Origin: Candidatus Gastranaerophilales bacterium | Lineage (GTDB): Bacteria; Cyanobacteriota; Vampirovibrionia; Gastranaerophilales; Gastranaerophilaceae | Assembly (NCBI GenBank): GCA_944322845.1 | Contig: CALUQE010000003.1 | Coordinates: 62,001-126,000 of the forward strand | Direction: 5' to 3' | DNA length: 64,000 nucleotides | Part shown: positions 23,897 through 31,848 of the stretch, piece by piece | Layout of the letters: each line of letters starts with the position of its first letter | How positions within the stretch are numbered: the first letter of the stretch is position 1 | Notes under the pieces: generated by a model | What the model was told of the DNA's origin: nothing | Seen by the model: only the letters and a program-made list of their open reading frames with translations | The model's database searches: none | Made by a program: the position numbers and the translations under genes

Positions 23897-26479
23897 TTAG
23901 AACAAATTCAGCTGAGGAGCTTCAATTTCTATATCCGAAGATTTTTTACGCCCTGCAAGATTCTTTGAAAAATCTCTCTGCATTTTGCTCATAAGTTCTT
24001 CAGAACGTTTTATTACAGCATTAGGAAGTCCCGCCATTTTTGCAACCTGAATACCGTAGCTCTTGCTGGCGCCGCCCGGGACGATTTTTCTCAAGAACTC
24101 TATCTCGCCGTTTTCTTCGCTTACGGTAATTCTGAAATTCTTAATCTGCGGATAAGTCTGGGTCATGACGTTTAATTCGTGATAATGTGTCGCAAAAATA
24201 CACTTTGCTTTTATTTTATTTGCAATATACTCAGCAACAGCCCAGGCAATTGCAACACCGTCGTACGTGCTTGTGCCGCGGCCGATTTCATCAATCAATA
24301 TAAGACTTCTATCGGTTGCACTATTCAAAATACAGGCCGTTTCCGTCATTTCTACCATAAAGGTAGACTTGCCGAGTGTTAAATCATCGCTTGCTCCGAC
24401 ACGGGTAAATATTTTATCAATAATCCCGATTTGTGCATAATCCGCCGGAATAAAAGAACCTATTTGAGTAAGGATTGCAATAAGTGCATTCTGGCGCATA
24501 TAAGTGGATTTACCTGCCATATTAGGGCCGGTAAGTATCATAAATTGTGTTTTAGCCTTATCGCTGCTTGACAGCTCAATATCATTAGCGACATAAGTTC
24601 CCAGAGGCAGAATTTGTTCCAACACAGGGTGGCGTCCGTTTTTGACTATAAAATCACCTGATTCGTTTATTTCAGGACAGATATAATTATGTTCTGCGGC
24701 CGTCAAAGCAAAAGAAGTGAACACATCAAGCCTTGCAATACATTCTGCTGTTTCACGTATAAGAGTTACAAATTCCTTTGAATAATCTCTAAAATTGCTG
24801 AAAAGCTTATACTCAAGCTCATACGCCTTAACTTGAGCGGTTAAAACTTCATCCTCATGTTTCTTAAGTTCCTCCGTTATAAATCTTTCCGCACCTGTCA
24901 GTGTTTGTTTTCTTATATAACTTGCGGGAACCTTGCTGAGATTAGAGTTTGAAACTTCAATATAGAATCCGAAAACTTTGTTATAGCTAACTTTTAATGC
25001 AGTAATACCCGTACGGTCTTTTTCTTTCTGTGCAAATTCTTTAAGCCAGTTTTCGCCGTTGTCCATTAAATCGCGCAGGTAGTCTAAATCGGAGTTAACT
25101 CCCTTATTTATAATTCCGCCGTCTTTAATAGTAATCGGAGCATCATCCTTTATTGTCTTTTCAATAATTTCCGCATAATCTTCCAGTTTTTGCAAGTCAT
25201 TCTCAATACTTTTAAAGACATCCAGATTAATTGATTTTGCAGCATTAACCAGCTCCGGCAAAACTTTGAGCGAAGATTTAAGATTTAAAAAATCTCTCGG
25301 CATTAAGGAGGTGTTGCTCAATCTCGTTGACAGACGCTGAATATCATAGATTTGTTCCAGTATCTGCTGAATTTGGTCTCTTGCTGCGGAATTTTCAACA
25401 AGTTTTTTGACAATCTCCTGACGCTTTAAAATTCCTTCACGGGTTTTAAGCGGCTGGCAGATCCAGATTCTTAAGAGTCTTGCCCCCATACCTGTAGAAG
25501 TTCTGTCAATTGCCCACAGGAGTGAACCGTATTTATTTTTACCTCTTAAAGTTTCAGTAAGTTCAAGATTTTTTCTTGTACCGGCATCCATCGACATATA
25601 TTCGGAAAGTTCATAAGGCTCAATTTTTTCAAATTTCGGAAACCCTTCTTTTAAGTTTTCCCATATATAAGCCAAAAGTCCTGCCGCAGCTCTGAATCCT
25701 ATAGGGCAGGTTTTATATCCTATTGCATCAAGATCAGTTATCTTGAATACCTGTTTCAGATTTTCTGCTGCAAAATTCTCTTCAAAAACTTTTTCCGGAA
25801 CTTTTGAACAATTATAATTGTGAATAATTTCATCCGGCAAATCAACAGTTTCCTCCGGAACTATTTGGAACGGCTGAAGCTTCATTTTTTTTACCGGAGC
25901 AATAATTTCTGATGGCTGAATACGCACAAGCTCTGTCAGAAGTGTTTCATAATTTAATTGCGTAGCCTTAAATTCACCGGTAGAAATATCTGTATATGCA
26001 AAGCCCCATTTTTCTTCAGAAGTTTTACCTCTCTTTTCTTTAAAACAAGCACACAAGTAATTGTTGCTGCTCTGGTTTAAGAAGTTACCCTCTATAATGG
26101 TTCCAGGAGTAATAATCCTTACAACCCCTCTTTTTACAATCCCCTTTGCCAGCTTAGGATCTTCAAGCTGCTCGCATATTGCAATTTTCATATCTTTCGC
26201 AACAAGTTTTTCCAGATAACCGTCAAGAGCTTTTACCGGAATGCCTGCAAGCGGTATTTTCCCCAGCGCCCCGCCGTCTCTTCCGGTTAAAGTTATTTCA
26301 AGTTCTCTTGATAAAGTAACTGCGTCTTCAAAAAAAGTTTCGTAAAAATCTCCCATACGATATAAAAGCAAACAATCGGGGTTCTCGCGTTTAATCTCTA
26401 TATATCGCTGCATCGCAGGAGTTGCATCTTTTATATCAATATCTGCAGTATTTATAAGATTGATTTCAGGCTTTGTCAT
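23897..26479 (-). CDS. mutS: DNA mismatch repair protein MutS
   Basis: 860 residues, full length. The mismatch-recognition domain with the Phe-x-Glu motif is near the start (MGDFYETFFEDA, residues about 42-53). Connector, lever and clamp domains follow. The ATPase carries Walker A TGPNMAGKSTYMRQ (K657) and Walker B LILIDEIGRGTSTYDG. The C-terminal ATHYHELN and MAGLP segments are also family-typical. It acts in the cytoplasm on mispaired bases with MutL, which is not in this window. It is divergent from 26519, separated by only about 40 bp, so the promoters overlap. No oddity is seen. Confidence 0.97.
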   Translation of the reverse strand: MTKPEINLINTADIDIKDATPAMQRYIEIKRENPDCLLLYRMGDFYETFFEDAVTLSRELEITLTGRDGGALGKIPLAGIPVKALDGYLEKLVAKDMKIAICEQLEDPKLAKGIVKRGVVRIITPGTIIEGNFLNQSSNNYLCACFKEKRGKTSEEKWGFAYTDISTGEFKATQLNYETLLTELVRIQPSEIIAPVKKMKLQPFQIVPEETVDLPDEIIHNYNCSKVPEKVFEENFAAENLKQVFKITDLDAIGYKTCPIGFRAAAGLLAYIWENLKEGFPKFEKIEPYELSEYMSMDAGTRKNLELTETLRGKNKYGSLLWAIDRTSTGMGARLLRIWICQPLKTREGILKRQEIVKKLVENSAARDQIQQILEQIYDIQRLSTRLSNTSLMPRDFLNLKSSLKVLPELVNAAKSINLDVFKSIENDLQKLEDYAEIIEKTIKDDAPITIKDGGIINKGVNSDLDYLRDLMDNGENWLKEFAQKEKDRTGITALKVSYNKVFGFYIEVSNSNLSKVPASYIRKQTLTGAERFITEELKKHEDEVLTAQVKAYELEYKLFSNFRDYSKEFVTLIRETAECIARLDVFTSFALTAAEHNYICPEINESGDFIVKNGRHPVLEQILPLGTYVANDIELSSSDKAKTQFMILTGPNMAGKSTYMRQNALIAILTQIGSFIPADYAQIGIIDKIFTRVGASDDLTLGKSTFMVEMTETACILNSATDRSLILIDEIGRGTSTYDGVAIAWAVAEYIANKIKAKCIFATHYHELNVMTQTYPQIKNFRITVSEENGEIEFLRKIVPGGASKSYGIQVAKMAGLPNAVIKRSEELMSKMQRDFSKNLAGRKKSSDIEIEAPQLNLF

Positions 26480-26518
26480 AGTTATAATTGTACATAATAT
26501 TTACAACAGGTGCAAGTA

Positions 26519-27136
26519 ATGTTTAGATTAATAAAGATTATTTTTAACGCTTTTTTACTCGTCCTTGCAATAATCGGTTTTAACGCAATAGGCGGTCAAA
26601 AATATGTCGAGGCGATAAAGGTAAGCGTAGGGAATTTTATTCAGGAACACGCAATTGAAAGCGCAAAGAAGATCGGAAATTTTTCGGAACTGCATGAAGA
26701 ATTCCAGATTGATAATGCCGTTAATCTTGCAGGATACAAAGCTGTCCTTGCAGAGCATAAAGCGTCAGGACAAAAAATGATTATTGTAGATTCCGGCAAA
26801 AAACCGCTTCTTACCCAGAGTGATATTAAAAGCAACGGCGTGGATAAAAAGCTGAAAGATCTCTCGGAAAAATTTAAATATCAGGCAATTACCATAAAAG
26901 ATATAAAAATCACCGGACGCGGGACTATGAATGTTTACGGAAAAGATGTTCCGTACGCAAAATTTGAAGCAGAAGTCACAAAACTTCCGTTCTCTGATAT
27001 TTCAGGTGTTGTGGCAAGTGTAACAACTTCTGACGGCTCGGAAAAACTGGCGCTTTCTATAAGTCAGAAAGACAAATACTCTCAGCTTATTACAAATGAG
27101 TTCTATAAAGGAGTAAAAGAAGGCGGGGGGGGGTAA
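26519..27136 (+). CDS. Hypothetical protein with N-terminal membrane span
   Basis: 205 residues from the ATG at 26519, chosen over a GTG at 26510 because CAGGTG lies just upstream. Residues about 5-26 (IIFNAFLLVLAIIGFNAIGG) form a membrane anchor. The rest is an extracytoplasmic alpha/beta domain (about 30-200) with repeated strand patterns (MIIVDSGKKPLL, YQAITIKDIKITGRGTMNV, YAKFEAEVTKLPF). The pattern is reminiscent of short envelope domains but is not assigned to a family. The protein ends K-E-G-G-G-G, coded by a G9 tract that is part of a dispersed repeat, which also supplies the TAA stop. Its neighbours encode other envelope proteins. Confidence 0.65.
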   Translation: MFRLIKIIFNAFLLVLAIIGFNAIGGQKYVEAIKVSVGNFIQEHAIESAKKIGNFSELHEEFQIDNAVNLAGYKAVLAEHKASGQKMIIVDSGKKPLLTQSDIKSNGVDKKLKDLSEKFKYQAITIKDIKITGRGTMNVYGKDVPYAKFEAEVTKLPFSDISGVVASVTTSDGSEKLALSISQKDKYSQLITNEFYKGVKEGGGG

Positions 27137-27144
27137 ATGTATTG
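27125..27144 (+). repeat. Dispersed repeat copy with G9 tract at a gene end
   Basis: G9 at 27125-27133 followed by TAAATGTATTG. Its first bases code the last residues of the upstream gene and its TAA is that gene's stop. The following 40 bp carry GTGAATAGTGAGTAGTGAATAG, as near 22180. Confidence 0.65.
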
Positions 27145-27255
27145 GTTAGTGAATAGTGAGTAGTGAATAGAAGTGAAAGGTGAAGAATAAAAGAAATAAA
27201 ATATTAATTCCCTTCTCAACTCCTAAACTTCTCAACTATAAAGGAATACAAAATT

Positions 27256-28074
27256 ATGAAAAAGATTTTATTAAGTTTTATTTTATTGCTGCTGACGGTT
27301 AATGCCGGCTATTGCGAAGACAGGTATTCAAAAGATTACCTGCAGAATCACAAGCATTTTGCGATTATGAATCCGATTTCAGAAAGCATTGCAGAACATA
27401 TTATTAAATCATCATTGAAAAAAGAAACCGGCGGAAATTACAATGTAAAATTTGAAGGTTACACAACCTCAAGTATTAGAAAGGGCATATTCAAAAACCT
27501 TGAAATTACGGGAGAAAACATTGCACCGGAAGGGATTCCTGTTCCTTATGTACATTTAAGATCTCTAACGGATTACAATTATGTAGATTACACAAAAGAT
27601 CCTGTTGAATTTAAGTCTGACATGAAGTTTTCTTATGAGATGCTTTTGTCAGAAGAAAGCATGAATACCGCCCTGCAGCATAAGGATTATAAAAAAGTGC
27701 TGGATAAGGTAAATAACCTTGCATATCCTCTTTTCCAGATTACAAAAGTAAGTACAAAAATTCAGAACAACCAGATTTATATTCTCACAGAATATAGTTT
27801 CCCGATTGCATCAGGAACAAAGGTTCGTGTTTTTGTAGCATCTACAGCTTTTGTTGTTAAAGAAGGTAAAATCAGAGCCGGAAATATTAAGCTGAACAGC
27901 GCGTACGGCAATCTTTCGCTTGAAAAAGTTGCAAATCTGCTAAACCTTGTAAACCCGCTCGAATTCACACTTTCGCTTCTTGATAAAGACAATTGTGACG
28001 GAAAAATTGAAGACATAAATATTGTTGACAACAAAATAAAAATTGATGGTAAAATATTTGTAAAAGGAGATTAA
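27256..28074 (+). CDS. Exported protein, DUF2993/LmeA-like
   Basis: 272 residues with a signal peptide (MKKILLSFILLLLTVNAGYC, cleavage near C/E-D). The mature part reads SESIAEHIIKSSLKKETGGNYNVKFEGYTTSSIRKGIFKNLEITGENI in part. That fits the DUF2993 pattern (repeating short strands with L-K-x-G and L-x-I, ending VDNKIKIDGKIFVKG). Such domains bind lipids and occur in actinobacterial LmeA and in cyanobacterial envelope proteins. That is a pattern-based call. It is followed 3 nt later by the GerMN gene in what looks like one operon of envelope proteins. Confidence 0.6.
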   Translation: MKKILLSFILLLLTVNAGYCEDRYSKDYLQNHKHFAIMNPISESIAEHIIKSSLKKETGGNYNVKFEGYTTSSIRKGIFKNLEITGENIAPEGIPVPYVHLRSLTDYNYVDYTKDPVEFKSDMKFSYEMLLSEESMNTALQHKDYKKVLDKVNNLAYPLFQITKVSTKIQNNQIYILTEYSFPIASGTKVRVFVASTAFVVKEGKIRAGNIKLNSAYGNLSLEKVANLLNLVNPLEFTLSLLDKDNCDGKIEDINIVDNKIKIDGKIFVKGD

Positions 28075-28077
28075 GCC

Positions 28078-28686
28078 ATGAATTTTTCTCAAAAACTGGG
28101 TTTATTCGTACTTATCGTAATATCTGTTGCGTATGTATATTTTTCATTTTTCAGCAGCGAAGGTTTTCATCTGAATTTCCCGAACAATGACTCAACTCCG
28201 CCGGCAGAAGAGTTGACTCCGATCAGCGGAAATGAAGATTTACCGGAAAATAAACCGGAGAAAAAACATAACTATAAAACCGTGAAAATTTTTGTCGCAG
28301 ATTCTAACGGAAACCTGCGCTCACTCAACAGAGAATGCGACACGGAAATAGAAAAGTCCTGCTTTGCTTTCGCAGTTAAAGAACTTATTGCCGCTCCTAC
28401 AAGCTGGGAAAAATCAAAGGGCTTAAGTTCCGAAATTCCTACCGGAACAAAAATTTTGTCAATCAGAGAAGGGGACGGAAATATTATGATTGATCTTTCT
28501 TCAGCTTTTGAAGGCGGAGGCGGGGCTGAAAGCACTTATACAAGAGTTAAGCAGCTTATAAAAACGGCAAAAGCAAATACGAATCTTCCGGTTTATTTAT
28601 ATATAAACGGCCGTCAGGCAGATGTAATAGGCGGAGAAGGTATTATGATTAAACAGCCGTTAAGTGAGAGGTCTCTGGATGACTAA
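28078..28686 (+). CDS. GerMN-domain lipoprotein-like envelope protein
   Basis: 202 residues. The N-terminal span at about 5-25 (LGLFVLIVISVAYVYFSFF) is an uncleaved anchor, followed by a Pro/Glu/Asn-rich linker. The GerMN domain is at about 65-195: TVKIFVADSNGNLRSLNRECD in part, FAVKELIAAPTSWEKSKGLSSEIPTGTKILSI in part, IMIDLSSAFEGGGGAESTYTRVKQLIKTAKANTNLPVYLYINGRQ in part. The F-x-x-G-G-G-x-x-S-x-x-x-R segment is typical. GerM-type proteins aid spore or envelope assembly, but this non-spore lineage uses it in the envelope, role unknown. It sits in a close-packed operon. Confidence 0.8.
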   Translation: MNFSQKLGLFVLIVISVAYVYFSFFSSEGFHLNFPNNDSTPPAEELTPISGNEDLPENKPEKKHNYKTVKIFVADSNGNLRSLNRECDTEIEKSCFAFAVKELIAAPTSWEKSKGLSSEIPTGTKILSIREGDGNIMIDLSSAFEGGGGAESTYTRVKQLIKTAKANTNLPVYLYINGRQADVIGGEGIMIKQPLSERSLDD

Positions 28687-28948
28687 AGATTTGGAATATT
28701 ATATGAACCTTCCGTGGACACTTATAGAAGGAACCGATCTGGATTTTAACGGAAATCCTTATCATTATATTGAAATAAAAGAAATTCCGAGTTTTGCATT
28801 TTGCGCTAAAACAAGAGAAAAAGCGCTTGAAAATTACAAAAAACAGTTAAGACTTTCGCTGATGCTCATGCTGGAGGACGGCGACAGAATTATTGAACCC
28901 GGCGAAGAAACCGAAGATGATATTGATTGGGAAAGCATATGTCCGTAG
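28679..28948 (+). CDS. HicB-like antitoxin-fold protein
   Basis: 89 residues from the ATG at 28679, chosen over a GTG at 28664 because GAGAGG precedes it. It overlaps the GerMN stop by 8 bp. The segment YYMNLPWTLIEGTDLDFNG followed by YHYIEIKEIPSFAFCAKTREKAL fits the small HicB-like/UPF0150 fold (a strand-rich start, then one helix), and the tail DWESI is acidic. HicB antitoxins pair with HicA toxins, and none is adjacent. The genomic setting (envelope plus N-acetyltransferase genes) also argues for a housekeeping use of this fold. Confidence 0.6.
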   Translation: MTKDLEYYMNLPWTLIEGTDLDFNGNPYHYIEIKEIPSFAFCAKTREKALENYKKQLRLSLMLMLEDGDRIIEPGEETEDDIDWESICP

Positions 28949-29475
28949 TAAAATTATCTAAAATTTTTATATCGCGTATGACCAAAGAAGATGTGGAAAG
29001 TGTTGTTGCTATTGAAGAAGAAGCATACGGTAAACACCACTGGGCAAAGTCTTCGTTTTACGACGAAATGTCTAACACTCTTGCAAAATACTATACGGCG
29101 AAAACGGCTGATGGAGAGCTTGTCGGATATGCGGGAACTTGGCATATTCTGGAGGAAGGACATATTACTACAATTGCGGTAAAAAACGATTATTTAAGAA
29201 ATCATATCGGTGAGGCTCTTATTCATCAAATTGTAGAAGACTGCTACAAAGACGGAGTTAAGTACTTAACGCTTGAAGTCAGAACCTCTAATATTCCGGC
29301 AATTAAGCTTTATGAAAAATACGGATTCCAGTCTCTGGGAACAAGAAAGGGATATTATCAGGACAATAATGAAGATGCACTTATTATGTGGACTGAAAAT
29401 ATTTTCTATGACAAATTTAAGACAAAGTATATCGAAAACATCGAAAAATTGAAAACACTTATTGATATCAAATGA
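28939..29475 (+). CDS. GNAT N-acetyltransferase, RimI-like
   Basis: 178 residues from the ATG at 28939; TTG at 28927 is a possible alternative. The GNAT core shows Y-A-G-T-W, EEGHITTIAVKNDYLRNHIGEALIHQI in part (a coenzyme-A loop R-x-x-x-I-G-x-A; the usual G-x-G-x-A/G is R-N-H-I-G-E-A here), L-E-V-R-T-S-N-I-P-A-I-K-L-Y-E-K-Y-G-F. This last block is the RimI signature for N-terminal acetylation of ribosomal protein S18 or similar. A 35-residue C-terminal extension is present. It overlaps the HicB-like gene by 10 bp and the BioY gene by 4 bp. Confidence 0.85.
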   Translation: MSVVKLSKIFISRMTKEDVESVVAIEEEAYGKHHWAKSSFYDEMSNTLAKYYTAKTADGELVGYAGTWHILEEGHITTIAVKNDYLRNHIGEALIHQIVEDCYKDGVKYLTLEVRTSNIPAIKLYEKYGFQSLGTRKGYYQDNNEDALIMWTENIFYDKFKTKYIENIEKLKTLIDIK

Positions 29476-30149
29476 GCAAGCGCATAGAAAAACAAATTAA
29501 CAGTTTCAAATACAAAGGTGAGCCGATAAAAATTACGCTCGGCACGCTTATTTTGACCTGTCTTTGCGTTTTGCTTATCATTGTTGCAACCTTTACTCAG
29601 GTAACTTTGAAACATCCGTATTTTCCGCTGGATACATTTACTTTTCTGGCAGGAGATGTAAGTGATTATGAAATTATTCATCACTTTATAAAAAGTTATA
29701 AATACATTCCGCAAATTCCCGTAGTATTTTTTATTGTAGCGCTTCTCGGCAGAAAATTCGGCATCTTATCAATTTTGATGTACATAGGATTGGGTCTGTT
29801 TTTCCCGATTTTTGCACTCGGAGGCGGCTTAAGCTATATGTTTGAATACGGATTCGGGTATATTTTAGCGTTTATTCCCGCAATTTTCTTTGCAGGAACG
29901 CTTCTTAAAGGCAAAACGGATTTTCTGAGAGTATTTTTAATCTCAATAATCGGTGTTTTAACTATACATGTTCTCGGAATTTTGTATATGCTCTTTGTTG
30001 CAACATTAAGACACGCTCCGATGGATCTTGTTACAAGCTGGATAACTTCCCAGAGCGGTATTAAGATTCTATATGACGTATTCTTCTCAATGATAGGGAT
30101 TTTTCTCGGGCGGCAAACAAGAAAACTTCTCTGGCTTGTTATGTGTTAA
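29472..30149 (+). CDS. BioY-like S-component membrane transporter
   Basis: 225 residues with six hydrophobic spans. The central block IPQIPVVFFIVALLGRKFGILSILMYIGLGLFFPIFALGGGLSYMFEYGFGYILAFIPAIF in part carries the BioY-family G-R-x-x-G, Y-x-x-L-G, F-x-x-G-G-G and G-Y-x-x-x-F/A-P elements. BioY imports biotin as an ECF-transporter substrate component or alone. The partner ATPases are not nearby. The ATG overlaps the RimI-like stop as ATGA. A bidirectional terminator follows the stop and separates it from convergent pgk. Substrate is inferred. Confidence 0.75.
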   Translation: MSKRIEKQINSFKYKGEPIKITLGTLILTCLCVLLIIVATFTQVTLKHPYFPLDTFTFLAGDVSDYEIIHHFIKSYKYIPQIPVVFFIVALLGRKFGILSILMYIGLGLFFPIFALGGGLSYMFEYGFGYILAFIPAIFFAGTLLKGKTDFLRVFLISIIGVLTIHVLGILYMLFVATLRHAPMDLVTSWITSQSGIKILYDVFFSMIGIFLGRQTRKLLWLVMC

Positions 30150-30165
30150 TAAGTTTTATTTAATA

Positions 30166-30197
30166 AAAAAACAGGGCTTTTTAAAGCCCTGTTTTTT
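30166..30197. terminator. Bidirectional terminator between bioY-like and pgk genes
   Basis: 15-bp perfect inverted repeat (AAAAAACAGGGCTTT) with a tight loop and T/A runs on both sides, between convergent genes. Confidence 0.92.
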
Positions 30198-30216
30198 GTT
30201 TTTAATTCTAAAAACC

Positions 30217-31413
30217 TTACTTGTCATCCAATGCAGCAACACCCGGAAGAACTTTTCCTTCGATAAATTCAAGAGAAGCACCGCCGCCTGTTGATACGTG
30301 AGTGAAATCTTCCGCCTTGAAGAACTTCTTAGCTGCAGAAACAGAATCACCGCCGCCGATAACTGAAGTAGCACCTTCTTTTGTAGCTTCTACGATAGCT
30401 TCCAATACAGCCTTTGTACCTTCTGCAAATTTAGGATTTTCAAAAGCACCTACAGGACCGTTCATAAGAATAGTTTTTGAAGATTTCAAAACTTCTGCAA
30501 AAGCTTTTCTTGAATCAGGACCTGCATCAACACCTTCAAATCCGTCAGGGATTTCATCAATCTTAACGAATTTGTTAGTACCGTTGCCTGAAAAATCATC
30601 TGTTACAAGAACATCAGTTGCCATTACAAGCTTAACGCCTTTTTCCTGAGCTTTCTTTTCAATAGCTTTTGCAACATCTAACTGGTCATCTTCGCAAATT
30701 GAATTACCGATTTTGCCGCCGTTAGCTTTAACAAATGTATAAGCCATACCGCCGCCGATAATCATATTGTCAACTTTGTCAAGAAGATTTTCTAAAACAC
30801 CGATTTTAGAAGAAACTTTTGCACCGCCTACAACTGCAGTAAAAGGTCTTGTAGGGTTATCAAGAGCTTGAGATAAGCATCTGATTTCTTTTTCCATCAA
30901 CAGACCTGAAACAGCCGGCTTAAGAATTTTTGCAAGCTTAGCTGTAGAAGTGTGGTTTCTGTGAGCTGCGCCGAAAGCGTCATTTACATAGAAATCACCT
31001 AATTTTGCAAGTTCTTCCGCAAAAGTCATATCATCATCTTTTGCTTCTTCTGCTTTGTAGTAACGAATGTTTTCCAACAAAGCAATCTGACCGTCAACTA
31101 ATTTGTCAACATAAGGTTTTGCTTCTTCAACAGAAGGTATAAATACGATTTCTTCGCCAAAAACTTTTGTCATATATTTAGCAACCGGAGCAAGAGAAAA
31201 TTCAGGGTTCTTTTCTCCTTTTGGTCTGCCAAGGTGAGCCATAAGAACAATCTTAGCACCTTTATCTTTTAAAAACTTAACGGTAGGTACGATAGCCTGA
31301 ATACGGGTATCGTCAGTTACATTTTTGTTTTCATCCAAAGGTACGTTAACATCAACTCTTACGAGAGCTACTTTACCTTTAATGTCTCCTAAATCTTTAA
31401 TTGATTTTTTCAT
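30217..31413 (-). CDS. pgk: Phosphoglycerate kinase
   Basis: 398 residues, full length. Glycolysis/gluconeogenesis, 1,3-bisphosphoglycerate + ADP to 3-phosphoglycerate + ATP, cytoplasm. Conserved blocks: ALVRVDVNVPLDEN, VLMAHLGRPKGEKNPEFSLAPVA in part, ENIRYYKAEEAKD, FVNDAFGAAHRNHTSTA in part, VVGGAKVSSKIGVLENLLDKVDNMIIGGGMAYTF in part, MNGPVGAFENPKFAEGT in part, and the C-terminal SVIGGGDSVSAA...HVSTGGGASLEFIEGKVLPG. No deviation from the family is seen. The gene stands alone, with a terminator downstream and repeats upstream. Confidence 0.98.
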   Translation of the reverse strand: MKKSIKDLGDIKGKVALVRVDVNVPLDENKNVTDDTRIQAIVPTVKFLKDKGAKIVLMAHLGRPKGEKNPEFSLAPVAKYMTKVFGEEIVFIPSVEEAKPYVDKLVDGQIALLENIRYYKAEEAKDDDMTFAEELAKLGDFYVNDAFGAAHRNHTSTAKLAKILKPAVSGLLMEKEIRCLSQALDNPTRPFTAVVGGAKVSSKIGVLENLLDKVDNMIIGGGMAYTFVKANGGKIGNSICEDDQLDVAKAIEKKAQEKGVKLVMATDVLVTDDFSGNGTNKFVKIDEIPDGFEGVDAGPDSRKAFAEVLKSSKTILMNGPVGAFENPKFAEGTKAVLEAIVEATKEGATSVIGGGDSVSAAKKFFKAEDFTHVSTGGGASLEFIEGKVLPGVAALDDK

Positions 31414-31848
31414 AGGTTTTTCCTTTCTTTATAAAAAAACACTCTCTTTTTGCAACTCAATTATAGTAAAAACACAACTTCCGGTAAAGGGGGGGGGTAA
31501 ATGTATTGGCTGTTAAGTGAGACTACAGGCTTAACGCCATTGCCGGGGGAGTGGTAAATGTATTGGCTGTTAAGTGAGACTACAGGCTTAACGCCATTGC
31601 CGGGGGAGTGGTAAATGTATTTGGCTGGCAGGTGGAACTACAAATTTGGTGTCATTGCGGGGCGGGGTAATGTAGTAGGCTGTTAAGAAATGTAGGGTGG
31701 GTACGCTTACGCTTTGCCCACCTAAAAAGTAGATTGCGGCACTTGCTCTGCAATAACTTTTTCTTATCCTTTTTTTGCAGGATAAAATCTAATATTAAAC
31801 GTGGTATGATATGGTTTAAGTTAGATATAGTACAAATTTGAGGATAAT
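31414..31848. other. 435-bp repeat-rich intergenic region
   Basis: Between pgk and the TPR glycosyltransferase. It starts with a G9 tract (31489-31497), then a 57-bp tandem array (about 31496-31680). A further 20 bp of TGTTAAG follows, then GGGTGGGTACGC-like GC-richer sequence (31697-31721) with an inverted repeat (GGTGGG...CCCACC). No gene was seen. The promoter of 31849 is not clear, but GAGGATAAT precedes its ATG. Confidence 0.6.
31496..31680 (+). repeat. 57-bp tandem repeat, three copies plus a partial fourth
   Basis: Units begin GGTAAATGTATTGGCTGTTAAG. Unit starts (TAAATG) are at 31498, 31555 and 31612, and a degraded one is at 31668. Units 1 and 2 are identical and unit 3 is diverged. 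Each unit carries a hairpin GGCTGTTAAG/CTTAACGCC with a 12-nt loop and ends in CGGGGGAGT. The unit begins with the same TAAATGTATTG found in the dispersed repeat. Confidence 0.85.

Noticed and set aside
31489-31680. Tandem array as a CRISPR
   Set aside because: Units are joined directly with no variable spacers, and no cas gene is near.
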